64,000 bases of DNA. It comes from Gordionus sp. m RMFG-2023 (lineage: Eukaryota; Nematomorpha; Gordioida; Chordodea; Parachordodidae). The notes below the pieces were generated by a model, which saw nothing but the letters and a program-made list of their open reading frames with translations, ran no database searches and was not told where the DNA came from. Positions 52,701-55,790 of the stretch are shown in pieces. Position 1 is the first letter of the stretch. Each line of letters opens with the position of its first letter. The DNA lies in assembly GCF_954871325.1 (NCBI RefSeq), contig NC_088777.1, forward strand, positions 13,493,366-13,557,365, given 5' to 3'. The translations under genes were made by a program, and so were the position numbers.

Positions 52701-53107
52701 TTCGTTTATATTCTCGTTGAAATAAAAAATGACCATCAAAATTTTTGATAAAAATAAATCGTGTAAATTAATATAAATTTTTGTTTTCCTACTAATTAGA
52801 CTTAATTAATAATTATGAACAAAATAAATAATCGTTATCTTTTTCAATATCATAGCAATCATAAAAATTTGCTTTTAACAATTAGATAATAGGACTGAGA
52901 AACAAAGTTATGCCAGAAAATAAAGAGCAAGGAGGAATTAGATTTTCCGGGAAGACTTCCAGTGATCCTAGCAAAATGCAATTAACCCGTGATCAAAAAG
53001 AGAACAGCTTCAATTCAAATTCCGTCTTAGTTATTCAAAGAGATACGGAAATCAATACGCTAAAAGAAATACTAAACCAAGTTTATTATTTGACTAGGGC
53101 CTATTAA
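7525..53107 (+). CDS. GABA-B-type metabotropic receptor, 15-exon gene (885 aa model)
   Basis: This is a class C G-protein-coupled receptor of the plasma membrane, of the metabotropic GABA-B family. Coding exons: 7525-7761, 8136-8273, 8450-8620, 23895-23999, 26020-26085, 26634-26852, 27668-28174, 28232-28382, 28440-28587, 33351-33492, 35167-35274, 47194-47316, 47401-47531, 52167-52356, 52886-53107. All junctions are GT-AG, phases are consistent and the total is a multiple of three. Residues 1-21 look like a signal peptide. Residues about 30-530 form the Venus-flytrap domain (WNLVQ, SYGSTSPGLSDR, KMYGPRYVWIFPG, AYAYDAVWAIA). Residues about 545-812 carry seven membrane helices ending in FVPK. 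The short tail has a weak coiled coil near its end. Helices and hinge resemble GABBR2, while part of the ligand lobe resembles GABBR1, so the subtype is left open. A first non-coding exon and extra 3' exons cannot be excluded. Confidence 0.9.
8136..8273 (+). CDS. GABA-B receptor exon 2: lobe 1
   Basis: The exon has 46 codons, phase 0 at both ends, with acceptor TTTAG and donor GTAATT. It encodes CDPGTGLKVFFDFLLQ and GDGCSVVSIPIASTAKNWNL, matching the conserved CDP, GC-S and WNL motifs of GABA-B lobe 1. Confidence 0.9.
8450..8620 (+). CDS. GABA-B receptor exon 3: lobe 1, ligand loop
   Basis: The exon has 57 codons, phase 0 at both ends, with donor GTAAAG. It encodes VSYGSTSPGLSDR followed by YPYFFRT and NWTKVSVIF, which are hallmark GABA-B segments. 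A 15.3-kb intron filled with repeats follows. Confidence 0.92.
8657..8862. repeat. Short GC-rich MITE-like repeat at the start of intron 3
   Basis: This is a 206-bp patch with GGCCCGACCCGG at one end and the inverted GGTCCGACC at the other. It is clearly richer in G+C than its surroundings. It belongs to the loose family also seen at 57411-57625 (shared TAATGGCAATTTAAAATAT-type core). A C-run (about 8890-8910) lies just downstream. Confidence 0.6.
9060..10939. other. Intron 3 sequence, nothing recognised
   Basis: This is AT-rich intron DNA. I see no long open frame with coding character, no RNA gene and no clear repeat ends. Confidence 0.6.
10940..11420 (-). mobile_element. hAT transposon, 3'-terminal fragment
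   Basis: The fragment begins at 10940 with CAGAGTTGGGCAGGTCCC, a hAT-style end, followed by short GATAC-rich subterminal repeats. It is the inverted counterpart of 29990-30484, and identity is traceable over more than 400 bp. The inner part (about 11330-11400) is a degenerate minus-strand version of the ERLFS-type hAT dimerisation motif that is clearer in the other copy. It is 5' truncated and cannot code. Confidence 0.7.
11421..12515. other. Intron 3 sequence, nothing recognised
   Basis: The stretch is AT-rich and without recognisable genes, repeat ends or RNA features. A short GC-richer patch near 11990-12100 has no coding frame I can identify. Confidence 0.5.
12533..12875 (+). pseudogene. 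WD40-like coding fragment, perhaps RBBP4/7 (Caf1/p48) type
   Basis: One frame over about 110 codons shows coding-like composition with in-frame stops at 12636 and near 12573, ending at TAA 12873. It reads GYSILGWDFSSKPSGLIITD, then DIFDHAKNAAVYENHSDL, then SFNANQKNSLLATGTPNKKT. The last piece fits a WD40 blade (SFN..., LATG, then a D/N-K pair), and the order resembles RBBP4/RBBP7. The alignment is by eye and weak. It lies in receptor intron 3 on the same strand but does not fit the receptor. The best reading is a decayed gene or retrocopy fragment. Confidence 0.4.
13790..13935. repeat. GC-rich repeat patch of the CCGGGC class
   Basis: The patch begins with CAGAAATCTGCATACC and carries several CCCAG...CTGGG inverted pairs. 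The CAG-ATCTGCA beginning resembles the end of the 61826-62136 MITE, so this is probably a decayed hAT-related MITE. No target duplication was found. Confidence 0.45.
14220..14760 (-). mobile_element. Non-LTR (LINE) retrotransposon, 3' coding fragment
   Basis: On the minus strand a degenerate frame gives GRYPKYSTVNNKIFKTLRRA and then DSKRPDALALIP. These match, in order, GRQPRHKSINNIFLAALKV and AIRPNGISLIPWTNG from the LINE at 54143-55340. This is the C-terminal region after the reverse transcriptase in a LINE family common in invertebrates. Several in-frame stops show it is dead. It is severely 5' truncated, which is usual for LINEs. Confidence 0.65.
15170..15290. repeat. GC-rich CCGGGCC repeat patch
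   Basis: It has three ACCGGGCCG or TCCGGGCCG motifs separated by AT-rich spacers, followed by AATCTCTGCAGTCTG. It resembles the ends of the 61826-62136 MITE family. It could be the partner end of 13790-13935, but no target duplication links the two. Confidence 0.45.
15291..18772. other. Intron 3 sequence, nothing recognised
   Basis: This is AT-rich intron DNA. Short open frames at 16205-16387 (+) and 18311-18538 (-) have no recognisable motif and biased composition, and are treated as chance. A near-duplicate pair of about 25 bp lies at 17090-17150. Confidence 0.55.
18773..19585 (-). mobile_element. hAT transposon, non-autonomous copy of the GAACCGAACC family
   Basis: The ends carry repeated GGTTCGGTTCAGGTTCGG arrays and match the inverted sequence of 33586-34967. 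Inside, at about 19075-19200 on the minus strand, there is a hAT dimerisation fragment reading LAVPATRVSVERCFSTIKFI, the C-terminus of a hAT transposase. The rest of the transposase is gone. No clear target duplication remains, so it is older than 20595-23334. Confidence 0.75.
19586..20586. other. Intron 3 sequence, nothing recognised
   Basis: Very AT-rich DNA between two hAT elements. No genes or repeat ends are seen. Confidence 0.55.
20587..20594. repeat. Target-site duplication, left (CATTCATA)
   Basis: CATTCATA at 20587-20594 is repeated exactly at 23335-23342 and brackets the hAT element. Eight base pairs is the diagnostic hAT duplication length. Confidence 0.92.
20595..23334 (-). mobile_element. 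hAT DNA transposon, ZMYM1-like, near full length (2740 bp)
   Basis: The element starts with CAGTAGCGTACGCAGG and a long G-run. It ends with a G-run and GTACGCCAATG, giving short imperfect terminal inverted repeats of the CAGTGGCGTA type. A perfect 8-bp duplication flanks it. It carries a minus-strand transposase spread over several frames (21058-22986). Related deleted copies lie at 1-290 and 32491-32992. The perfect duplication and well-preserved protein suggest recent insertion into receptor intron 3. Confidence 0.93.
21058..22986 (-). pseudogene. hAT transposase (DUF4371 plus hAT dimerisation domain), broken
   Basis: This is a transposase of the ZMYM1-like hAT group, acting in the nucleus on its own element ends. 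From the N-terminus: 22672-22986 has GLALRGHKDSG and NEGNFRGL; 22384-22629 has CFSILADETTDIAGIEQMS, the DUF4371 core; then GQGYDGARAMSG, HCAAHSINLAISD and CPTRWSLRH. The large piece 21058-21945 ends in LATLPISTATNERTFSSLRR and LNGLSLLNIHR, the dimerisation motif. The pieces lie in different frames. One break looks like a 44-nt GT-AG intron (about 22379-22421). At least one other, near 22265, is a true frameshift. No N-terminal zinc finger was seen, so the protein is probably inactive. Confidence 0.9.
23335..23342. repeat. Target-site duplication, right (CATTCATA)
   Basis: Exact copy of 20587-20594 directly after the element's right end. Confidence 0.92.
23370..23545. repeat. Short tandem-like repeat, about three units
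   Basis: GGTAATGAT-(GC)AGTCAATTTTCGAATTT recurs at about 23376, 23430 and 23508, with TATGGATTTT following the first and third. Spacing is uneven (about 54 and 78 bp). Confidence 0.6.
23895..23999 (+). CDS. GABA-B receptor exon 4: lobe 2
   Basis: The exon has 35 codons, phase 0 at both ends, with acceptor AAATTAAG and donor GTTTTT. It encodes VKDDLINELTKNHIEILTAE then SFTDNSVINQLENIK. This is the segment between the tryptophan strand and the DARII motif in GABA-B receptors, so the 15-kb intron 3 is a real intron. Confidence 0.88.
24000..25143. other. Intron 4, left part, nothing recognised
   Basis: AT-rich intron DNA with no coding, RNA or repeat signal that I can support. Confidence 0.5.
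25152..25540. mobile_element. hAT-type MITE (389 bp) with perfect 8-bp target duplication
   Basis: It starts CAGTGGCGGAGCTAGG and ends CCCCGTAGCTACACCACTG, imperfect inverted ends of the CAGTGGCGTAGC class. AACTCGGG flanks it exactly at 25144-25151 and 25541-25548. The inside holds a direct duplication of about 37 bp (TCGATATTATATAATAAATA..., 25230-25303). It has no coding capacity. Confidence 0.93.
26020..26085 (+). CDS. GABA-B receptor exon 5 (22 codons)
   Basis: A small exon, phase 0 at both ends, with acceptor AAAAAG and donor GTAGGA. It encodes VKHARIIIAAMYEDSARNIM plus CQ, matching the DARIIxxxFYExxARKVFCE motif of GABA-B receptors. The tyrosine that contacts GABA in GABBR1 is kept. 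Confidence 0.9.
26634..26852 (+). CDS. GABA-B receptor exon 6
   Basis: The exon has 73 codons, phase 0 at both ends, with donor GTAAAT. It encodes VYRMKMYGPRYVWIFPGFY, the family's best-known ectodomain motif, then WW and SVLKNYIGINGSPLS, which matches the GYIGVDFEPLS stretch of GABBR2. The frame is open upstream to 26616, but the AG at 26632-26633 gives the correct phase and homology. Confidence 0.92.
27668..28174 (+). CDS. GABA-B receptor exon 7 with Asn-rich insertion
   Basis: The exon has 169 codons, phase 0 at both ends, acceptor TTTGTGAAG and donor GTAAATT. It starts LYQSRNNISREFIIHPAYAY and continues DAVWAIATTLD, the conserved AYDAxW motif. It ends with FDYANQMIGDL and TKFLGVS. Between these, residues about 351-450 form an Asn/Ser/Cys-rich stretch with several N-glycosylation sequons. 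It is about 85-90 residues longer than the same loop in mammalian GABBR2. Confidence 0.88.
28232..28382 (+). CDS. GABA-B receptor exon 8: end of ligand domain
   Basis: It encodes GLVSFNKNGDRVGDLQIEQL followed by HWLPGKSLNFEE, matching the G-V-F-NGDR...IEQ segment of the family. Phase 0 start, phase 1 end. The preceding intron is only 57 bp. Confidence 0.92.
28440..28587 (+). CDS. GABA-B receptor exon 9: membrane helix 1
   Basis: It encodes GKAPKDYPTILF, the linker typical of GABA-B receptors (GxPPKD), then the hydrophobic TFVAINLLGILYASTLLAFN and IYNRNK. Phase 1 start, phase 2 end. The preceding intron is 57 bp. Confidence 0.93.
28588..28665. other. Start of intron 9
   Basis: Donor GTCCAT followed by AT-rich DNA up to the inverted-repeat element. 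Confidence 0.6.
28893..28977 (+). repeat. Tandem 20-bp unit in the left arm (about 4 copies)
   Basis: Units of the form TAAACTGCAAATGCTAAGG are repeated four times with small changes. The mirror array lies at 31190-31268. Confidence 0.85.
29990..30484 (+). mobile_element. hAT transposon, 3'-terminal fragment inside the foldback element
   Basis: A degenerate plus-strand frame at about 30000-30130 reads ERLFSLGKMLCMPKWQR in pieces, the conserved hAT dimerisation motif. Sequence continues to an end whose complement is CATGGGTAGGTCCTTAAGAA, matching CAGAGTTGGGCAGGTCCC at 10940. This is the same hAT family as 10940-11420 in opposite orientation. Stops and loss of the 5' part make it inactive. Confidence 0.75.
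31190..31268 (-). repeat. Tandem 20-bp unit in the right arm (about 4 copies)
   Basis: Inverted counterpart of 28893-28977. Units read CTTAGCATTTGCAGTTTAC with minor changes. Confidence 0.85.
31823..32153. mobile_element. hAT-type MITE, CAGAGACCTGCA ends (331 bp)
   Basis: The left end CAGAGACCTGCAGA is matched by the inverted right end TCTGCAGGTCTCTT. The inside is GC-rich (repeated GGCCCGG/CCCGGC) and non-coding. The open frame at 31878-32081 is a by-product of repeated AAAATTTT modules. The flanking 8-mers are not a clear duplication, so it is moderately old. Confidence 0.75.
32491..32992. mobile_element. Deletion derivative of the ZMYM1-like hAT (502 bp)
   Basis: The left 150 bp match 20610-20740, and the right about 70 bp (ATCTGCATTTT then a G-run and GCGTACCCC) match 23280-23330. 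The transposase is missing. A perfect 8-bp duplication AATATAAA flanks it (32483-32490 and 32993-33000). Confidence 0.85.
32838..32897 (+). other. tRNA-like segment with B-box motif
   Basis: GGGTTCGATTC fits the B box of RNA polymerase III genes. It is preceded by a CACCTT-AAGGTG hairpin and a CGTTG-CAACG hairpin, an arrangement like the anticodon and long variable arms of a class II tRNA (Leu/Ser). The anticodon loop is not a clean 7-mer and no acceptor stem was found. A decayed tRNA copy or SINE head is more likely than a working gene. Confidence 0.3.
33351..33492 (+). CDS. GABA-B receptor exon 10: membrane helix 2
   Basis: It encodes RLIRLSSPNINNMIGIGCII and CYASSILFLINNNFTPIFSK, matching the KLIKMSSPxxNNLIxLGxxL motif of helix 2. 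Phase 2 start (AG|G gives Arg), phase 0 end before GTAAAT. Confidence 0.94.
33586..34967 (+). mobile_element. hAT transposon, GAACCGAACC family (1382 bp)
   Basis: Terminal inverted repeats are CAGGGATCCAAACC and GGTTGGATCCCTG. Flanking 8-mers TGGTAAAG and TCGCAAAG agree at 6 of 8 positions. Both subterminal regions carry arrays of CTGAACCGAACC and CGAACC. At about 34485-34615 a degenerate plus-strand frame resembles VPITLVSN...CGRMFFNN, the hAT dimerisation region, with several stops. A short inverted copy is at 18773-19585. It lies in receptor intron 10. Confidence 0.9.
35167..35274 (+). CDS. GABA-B receptor exon 11: membrane helix 3
   Basis: It encodes ARIWFLSVGFTLTFGGLFAK then TYRVYSIFQSRTSKQL, the TxRTWxLxxGFxxAFGAMFAKTWRVH motif. 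Acceptor TTTTTTTTCAAG. Two donors exist: GTAGGA at 35255 gives the wrong phase, while GTTAGT at 35275 restores phase 0 with exon 12 and is preferred. Confidence 0.92.
35275..36420. other. Intron 11, left part, nothing recognised
   Basis: AT-rich DNA without identifiable genes. The open frame at 35921-36103 has no family resemblance. Confidence 0.5.
36421..36500. repeat. Tandem duplication of a 40-bp unit
   Basis: ATTTATAAGCATAATTTGAT followed by TGATCCTACTTCTAAA and ATG occurs twice back to back with one or two changes. Confidence 0.9.
36624..36896 (-). repeat. Terminal direct repeat 1 of the LTR-like fossil
   Basis: Matches 39316-39589 from ATTAACGAAGACG to CTACAACA, including a shared CT-rich block around 36780-36810. 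Confidence 0.8.
38215..38305. repeat. Tandem duplication, about 43-bp unit
   Basis: ACTGAATTACATATACAATA followed by TATTAACATTAATTAATAAT occurs twice in direct succession. Confidence 0.85.
38563..38643. repeat. Direct duplication containing TACCACAAATATTATTGTC
   Basis: The block AATACCACAAATATTATTGT followed by CTTAAATGG occurs twice, about 45 bp apart. Confidence 0.85.
38991..39115. repeat. Tandem duplication, about 62-bp unit
   Basis: TTTATTTCAAATGTAGTTCA to CATTAATAATATA, including GAAACTACCTTACCAACC, occurs twice back to back. Confidence 0.88.
39316..39589 (-). repeat. Terminal direct repeat 2 of the LTR-like fossil
   Basis: Second copy of the 273-bp repeat at 36624-36896. Confidence 0.8.
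39590..40099. other. Intron 11 sequence, nothing recognised
   Basis: AT-rich spacer without genes or repeat ends. Confidence 0.5.
40100..40640. other. GC-richer patch of former coding character, unidentified
   Basis: Base composition is clearly less AT-rich than the flanks and partial frames such as IILWDEAAYEANVICIMNRY appear, with stops in every frame. I do not recognise the family. It is probably the inside of a decayed transposon whose right end may be 40940-41017. Confidence 0.35.
40940..41017. repeat. Solo hAT-type right end with C-run
   Basis: A C-run is followed by TCTTGGATACGCCACTG, the inverse of the CAGTGGCGTA-type start used by 20595-23334 and 25152-25540. The matching left end was not found. 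Confidence 0.65.
41345..41730 (+). repeat. 5' LTR of the small LTR fossil
   Basis: Begins TGTTGTGATA, ends CTTCTAACA. The start is less certain than the end. Confidence 0.65.
42418..42845 (+). repeat. 3' LTR of the small LTR fossil
   Basis: Begins TGTCGTGTCGATACC after a purine tract and ends CTTCTAACA. Confidence 0.75.
44294..44925 (+). repeat. Direct repeat array, about 117-bp unit, about 6 copies
   Basis: Unit starts near 44294, 44410, 44530, 44643, 44770 and 44880, each containing ATGGGTATCAAATAAAA followed by an AATATCTTTT-like block. The units differ at many positions, so the array is old. Confidence 0.85.
45985..46017. repeat. (GAAAC)n microsatellite
   Basis: Five or so perfect ACGAA/GAAAC pentamers in a row within the right arm of the foldback element. 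Confidence 0.9.
46181..47193. other. End of intron 11, nothing recognised
   Basis: AT-rich DNA leading to the exon 12 acceptor. No repeats or frames of note. Confidence 0.5.
47194..47316 (+). CDS. GABA-B receptor exon 12: membrane helix 4
   Basis: The exon has 41 codons, phase 0 at both ends, with acceptor AAAATTACAG and donor GTTTAA. It encodes KISDLQLFSMVAAQLVVDFL and ILTIWQIMNPLR, matching DxxLxxxVxxxLxxDxxILxxWQxxDPLRR of helix 4. It is followed by a short extracellular stretch. Confidence 0.94.
47401..47531 (+). CDS. GABA-B receptor exon 13: membrane helix 5
   Basis: It encodes EKDVMVFPKISVCNGAHMKF and YLGFLCFYKALLLVYGAKLA then WNTR. This corresponds to EHCENxHMxxWLGxxYxYKGLLxxFGxFLAWETR. 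The cysteine before the helix, which pairs with the one at the top of helix 3 in class C receptors, is present. Phase 0 start, phase 2 end. Intron 12 is 84 bp. Confidence 0.95.
47532..49540. other. Intron 13, left part, nothing recognised
   Basis: AT-rich DNA. The open frame at 47727-47957 (-) shows no family resemblance. Confidence 0.5.
49548..49912. repeat. Minisatellite with GGCTGAGCC motif, about 9-10 units
   Basis: A degenerate unit of about 35-40 bp of the form CTCCAAGGCTGAGCCAATTT then TTTCGGCTCGAGCT is repeated across the interval. The GGCTGAGCC core is near-palindromic. A stray related piece (GGCTCAGCCCGCTTTGAGCC) lies at about 50969-50988. Confidence 0.85.
51011..51230 (+). pseudogene. 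Unidentified coding-like fragment in intron 13
   Basis: One plus-strand frame is open for about 67 codons with coding-like composition: EEKLIMVWSEIEKSIEIRKS, then KLSPDFLADQEVRRPKRDGI and EHVTGNLWYIQTIYTLVDTG, then stops. Frames after it (VIDLAISAMK near 51325) also look formerly coding. I do not recognise the family. It may be a transposon or retrocopy piece. It does not fit the receptor. Confidence 0.35.
51400..52166. other. Intron 13, right part, nothing recognised
   Basis: AT-rich spacer up to the exon 14 acceptor ATAATAG. Confidence 0.5.
52167..52356 (+). CDS. GABA-B receptor exon 14: membrane helices 6 and 7
   Basis: It encodes KIQIPGINDSPYIGVCIYNV, ALVCSLGTPVIIVLSESP and AVIISSFITYATTLTCTLIF ending FVPK. 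It matches the NDSKYIGMSVYNV and CxxTLxxVFVPK motifs of helices 6-7. Phase 2 start (AG|G gives Arg), phase 0 end before GTAATC. Confidence 0.95.
52886..53107 (+). CDS. GABA-B receptor exon 15: cytoplasmic tail and stop
   Basis: It encodes IIGLRNKVMPENKEQGG, a hydrophilic Ser/Asn-rich stretch, and VLVIQRDTEINTLKEILNQV before TAA at 53105. The AG at 52884-52885 is the acceptor that gives phase 0 with exon 14. The leucines and isoleucines near the end have heptad-like spacing, like a very short version of the GABA-B coiled coil. A weak donor (CAA|GTTTAT) at 53081 leaves open that the gene continues in an exon not seen here. The tail of 73 residues is short for the family. Confidence 0.78.
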   Translation: MIGLRNKVMPENKEQGGIRFSGKTSSDPSKMQLTRDQKENSFNSNSVLVIQRDTEINTLKEILNQVYYLTRAY

Positions 53108-53140
53108 TTTTTCATTCCGCTTGTTCACTTCAATTTTGCC

Positions 53141-53281
53141 CAGTAGCGTCATTAATGGGGGGGGGGGGGGAGGTGAGGGAATGCAGGAGCCCGTGAGACC
53201 CCTGAAAAACTTAAAATTTTTAATACCATAAAAAAGGTCATTTTGAAAATAATTTTTAAAAAAAATTTTGAGCCTCCTGAG
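53141..53281. repeat. hAT-like left end with G-run
   Basis: CAGTAGCGTCATTAATG and a run of 13-14 G resemble the left end at 20595. No matching right end is visible. It may have been cut off by the neighbouring hAT insertion. Confidence 0.5.
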
Positions 53282-55782
53282 CAGGGATGCGAAGCCAAAT
53301 TATAACCGGGTTCTGTTCAAGGTAAAAAATTACGTGGGTTCGGTTTGGGTTCGGTTCAGGGGAATATTTTTGAGCCCAAGTTTGTTCCGGGTTCAGCTCG
53401 GGTTTAGGAATTCTTGAATTGATAAAATAAATTCTATATTTAAATAATAATTAATAAACAAACTAGACATAAATATAGTAATAAAATTTTTAATTTATTT
53501 ATAGGCAAAATATATTTAAAAATATAAATATGTATCAATTTTTAAAATTTTATTTATACGTATTAACACAATATCTTCCAAGAGTTGTTCGCTCATCCTC
53601 GATCTATACAGTTAAAGAATGAATTACAAATATGAAAAAGATCTTCCAATGCTAATATTAAATATATTCATATGAAAATATGATAAATTTACTTGGGTTG
53701 CAGGAATAGCAAATAAGATTTTGGATAAAAATATAAATCAGAGTGCTGCAACTTAGCAGACTCCCAAAAATGCAAAATATTTATCTTCCTATCCAATCTT
53801 TTAAAATCGCCAAATTCAATCATTATCAACACTTTTCCAATAGTTGGCCGTCTTTTAAGTATTATATCTCGTCCTTCTTTAAGTAGTATTAATTTCTCTA
53901 AATCAGTCTATTCAATAACTTCATCCGAACCATTATCATCAGATAAAATGGGCGTGGATATAGGTTTAATCTTACTCTATAAATTAACAAAATACCTTTT
54001 CGCACAAATCTATTCATCATCATTGTAATATCTAAAAATTTTAAGGATTTATACTCTTTATTAAAAAATCCGAATACACTACATACATCCTTCACAGCTA
54101 TTCGAGTCATTCTTTTTTTAAATACAATAATAACATAATCGTATCTCAGAAGGGAATTCAGCAAGGTGACCCCTTAGGCCCAGCCCTCTTTTACATCAGG
54201 ATCCACAAGATTATCCAAGAAATTCATTTTAAATCTAACCTTACTTTAAATTCCTGGTATCTTGGTGACGACATTGTCTCAGGCAACCTCTTCTCAATCA
54301 TGTCCATTCCCCTCATCATTGAGAATCTCTCTCATATAACTGGACTATCTCTTAATCTTCCCTAAACCTCCCAGCCCATCAATCATTTTTTTAATAAAAA
54401 ATTATTTCAACATACCTAAAATCCTTTACGCCCTGAGATCCTCTCCGATCTTTACATGCCGTGACATGCTAGTTTCTCATGAAATCCAAATTAAGGGTCT
54501 TCTTGAAAACATATTAAACCTTAAATTTTCCAATTCACCTTGGCTTCAGGCCACTCTTCTCAGCAAGTCTGGTGGTATTGGTATCCGATCCCCGATACAA
54601 CTTTCCCTCTCAGCCTTTATCTCATCTCATCTTGCTGCACAATCTATCATTGATATTGGGTTCACTCCTTCAGATACTGACCTCTTACAGGCCTCCACCA
54701 TCTTGGACAGCAACTGCTCACCCACCCTTTGTCGTCCGGCTTCCAGAATGGCTCGAAGCCATTCTCAGTTCAAACCTTGGCCTCCTCTTGTCTGGAGAAC
54801 GCCCTCCGCTTTGGCTGTAATGCCATGGTTCCCTCCATTTGCATCGACTGTGACCATCCCATCGAATCGAAAGCTTACCATCTCTTGCACTGCAAGTTTT
54901 CCCTTGGACGACAACCGCGCCATAAATCTATTAACAACATCTTCCTAGCTGCTCTAAAAGTTAATATCCCATCCACCCTCGAACCAGTGGGTCTCTCAAA
55001 CGAAAACGCCATACGCCCCAATGGCATATCTCTCATTCCCTGGACTAATGGTCTTCCCCTAGCCTGGGACCATATCTGTGTTGATTTTGCCGCCAAGTTC
55101 AACCTCTCATTTTCTGCCATCGAAAAGGCCGAAATCCTAAGAAAAAACAGATATGCTTGCCTCATTAATACCGTGTTTATCCCTATCGTTACCAATACCC
55201 TAGGCATGTTCGGAAGTGATGCTCAATTTCATCAAAACTATAGGGGAAAAAAATGTGGCAGATCTCAGGGGACCCCAATGAAGGATTTTACCTTCTTCAG
55301 CAGATTTCCCTGGAAATCTGCCGGTCCAATTCTTTAAGCATTCACTCTTCTCTAGGATGATTTGTACCCTTTTTTAAACATTTTATAAAATTTTTTTTTA
55401 TTCCATTTCTCATTTAAACATACATATTTTTTAATTCATTTTTTATATATCATTAGATTTTTTATATATATATTTTTAATTATAATTCGTAAATGAAAAA
55501 TTTGTGAAAATTTGTTACTTAAATAAAATAATATATGTTCGAATGAGAAAAAAAAATTAAATTATTAATATTTAGATTTACAATTTTACAAATATTTTAA
55601 TATATGATTTTAAACAATAAACTCTGAACCCGGTTGGTTGAACTCGGATTTAAAAAATTCTCCAGGTTCGGTTTGGGGTTTTGGAAATTCTATAAATGGG
55701 GCACAGGTTCTGTTTGAGTTCAGAATATTTTTTCAAAAACTTGGGTCTTCTTTTCATGGTTCGGTTTGATTGCCTACCCCTG
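53282..55782 (-). mobile_element. hAT transposon interrupted by a LINE
   Basis: The left end CAGGGATGCGAAGCCAAA and the right end, whose complement is CAGGGGTAGGCAATCAAACC, are hAT-like. Both subterminal zones are rich in GGTTCGG and GGGTTCGG. At about 53585-53640 on the minus strand SLTV...RSRMSEQLLEDIVLI fits the end of a hAT dimerisation domain. The LINE at 54143-55340 sits inside on the plus strand. No matching target duplication was found, so it is old. Confidence 0.7.
54143..55340 (+). mobile_element. Non-LTR (LINE) retrotransposon, 5'-truncated
   Basis: The fragment begins inside the reverse transcriptase: GIQQGDPLGPALF (54152-54190), then NSWYLGDDIVSG, the YxDD-like active-site motif with Gly in place of the first Asp. 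GLLENILNLKFSNSPWLQAT and SGGIGIRSP follow at 54490-54600. A shifted frame (54729-55337) carries CIDCDHPIESKAYHLLHC, a Cys/His cluster, then GRQPRHKSINN, GISLIPWTNGLPLAWDH and a C-terminal block. At least one frameshift (about 54730-54800) and early stops show it is dead. It is much more GC-rich than its surroundings. No poly-A tail is obvious. Confidence 0.85.
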
Positions 55783-55790
55783 AGATTGTA

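Noticed and set aside
54875-55207. 110-codon minus-strand frame
   Set aside because: A shadow of the LINE coding frame on the plus strand.
53282-55782. An 8-bp target duplication for this hAT
   Set aside because: Flanks CTCCTGAG and AGATTGTA do not match.
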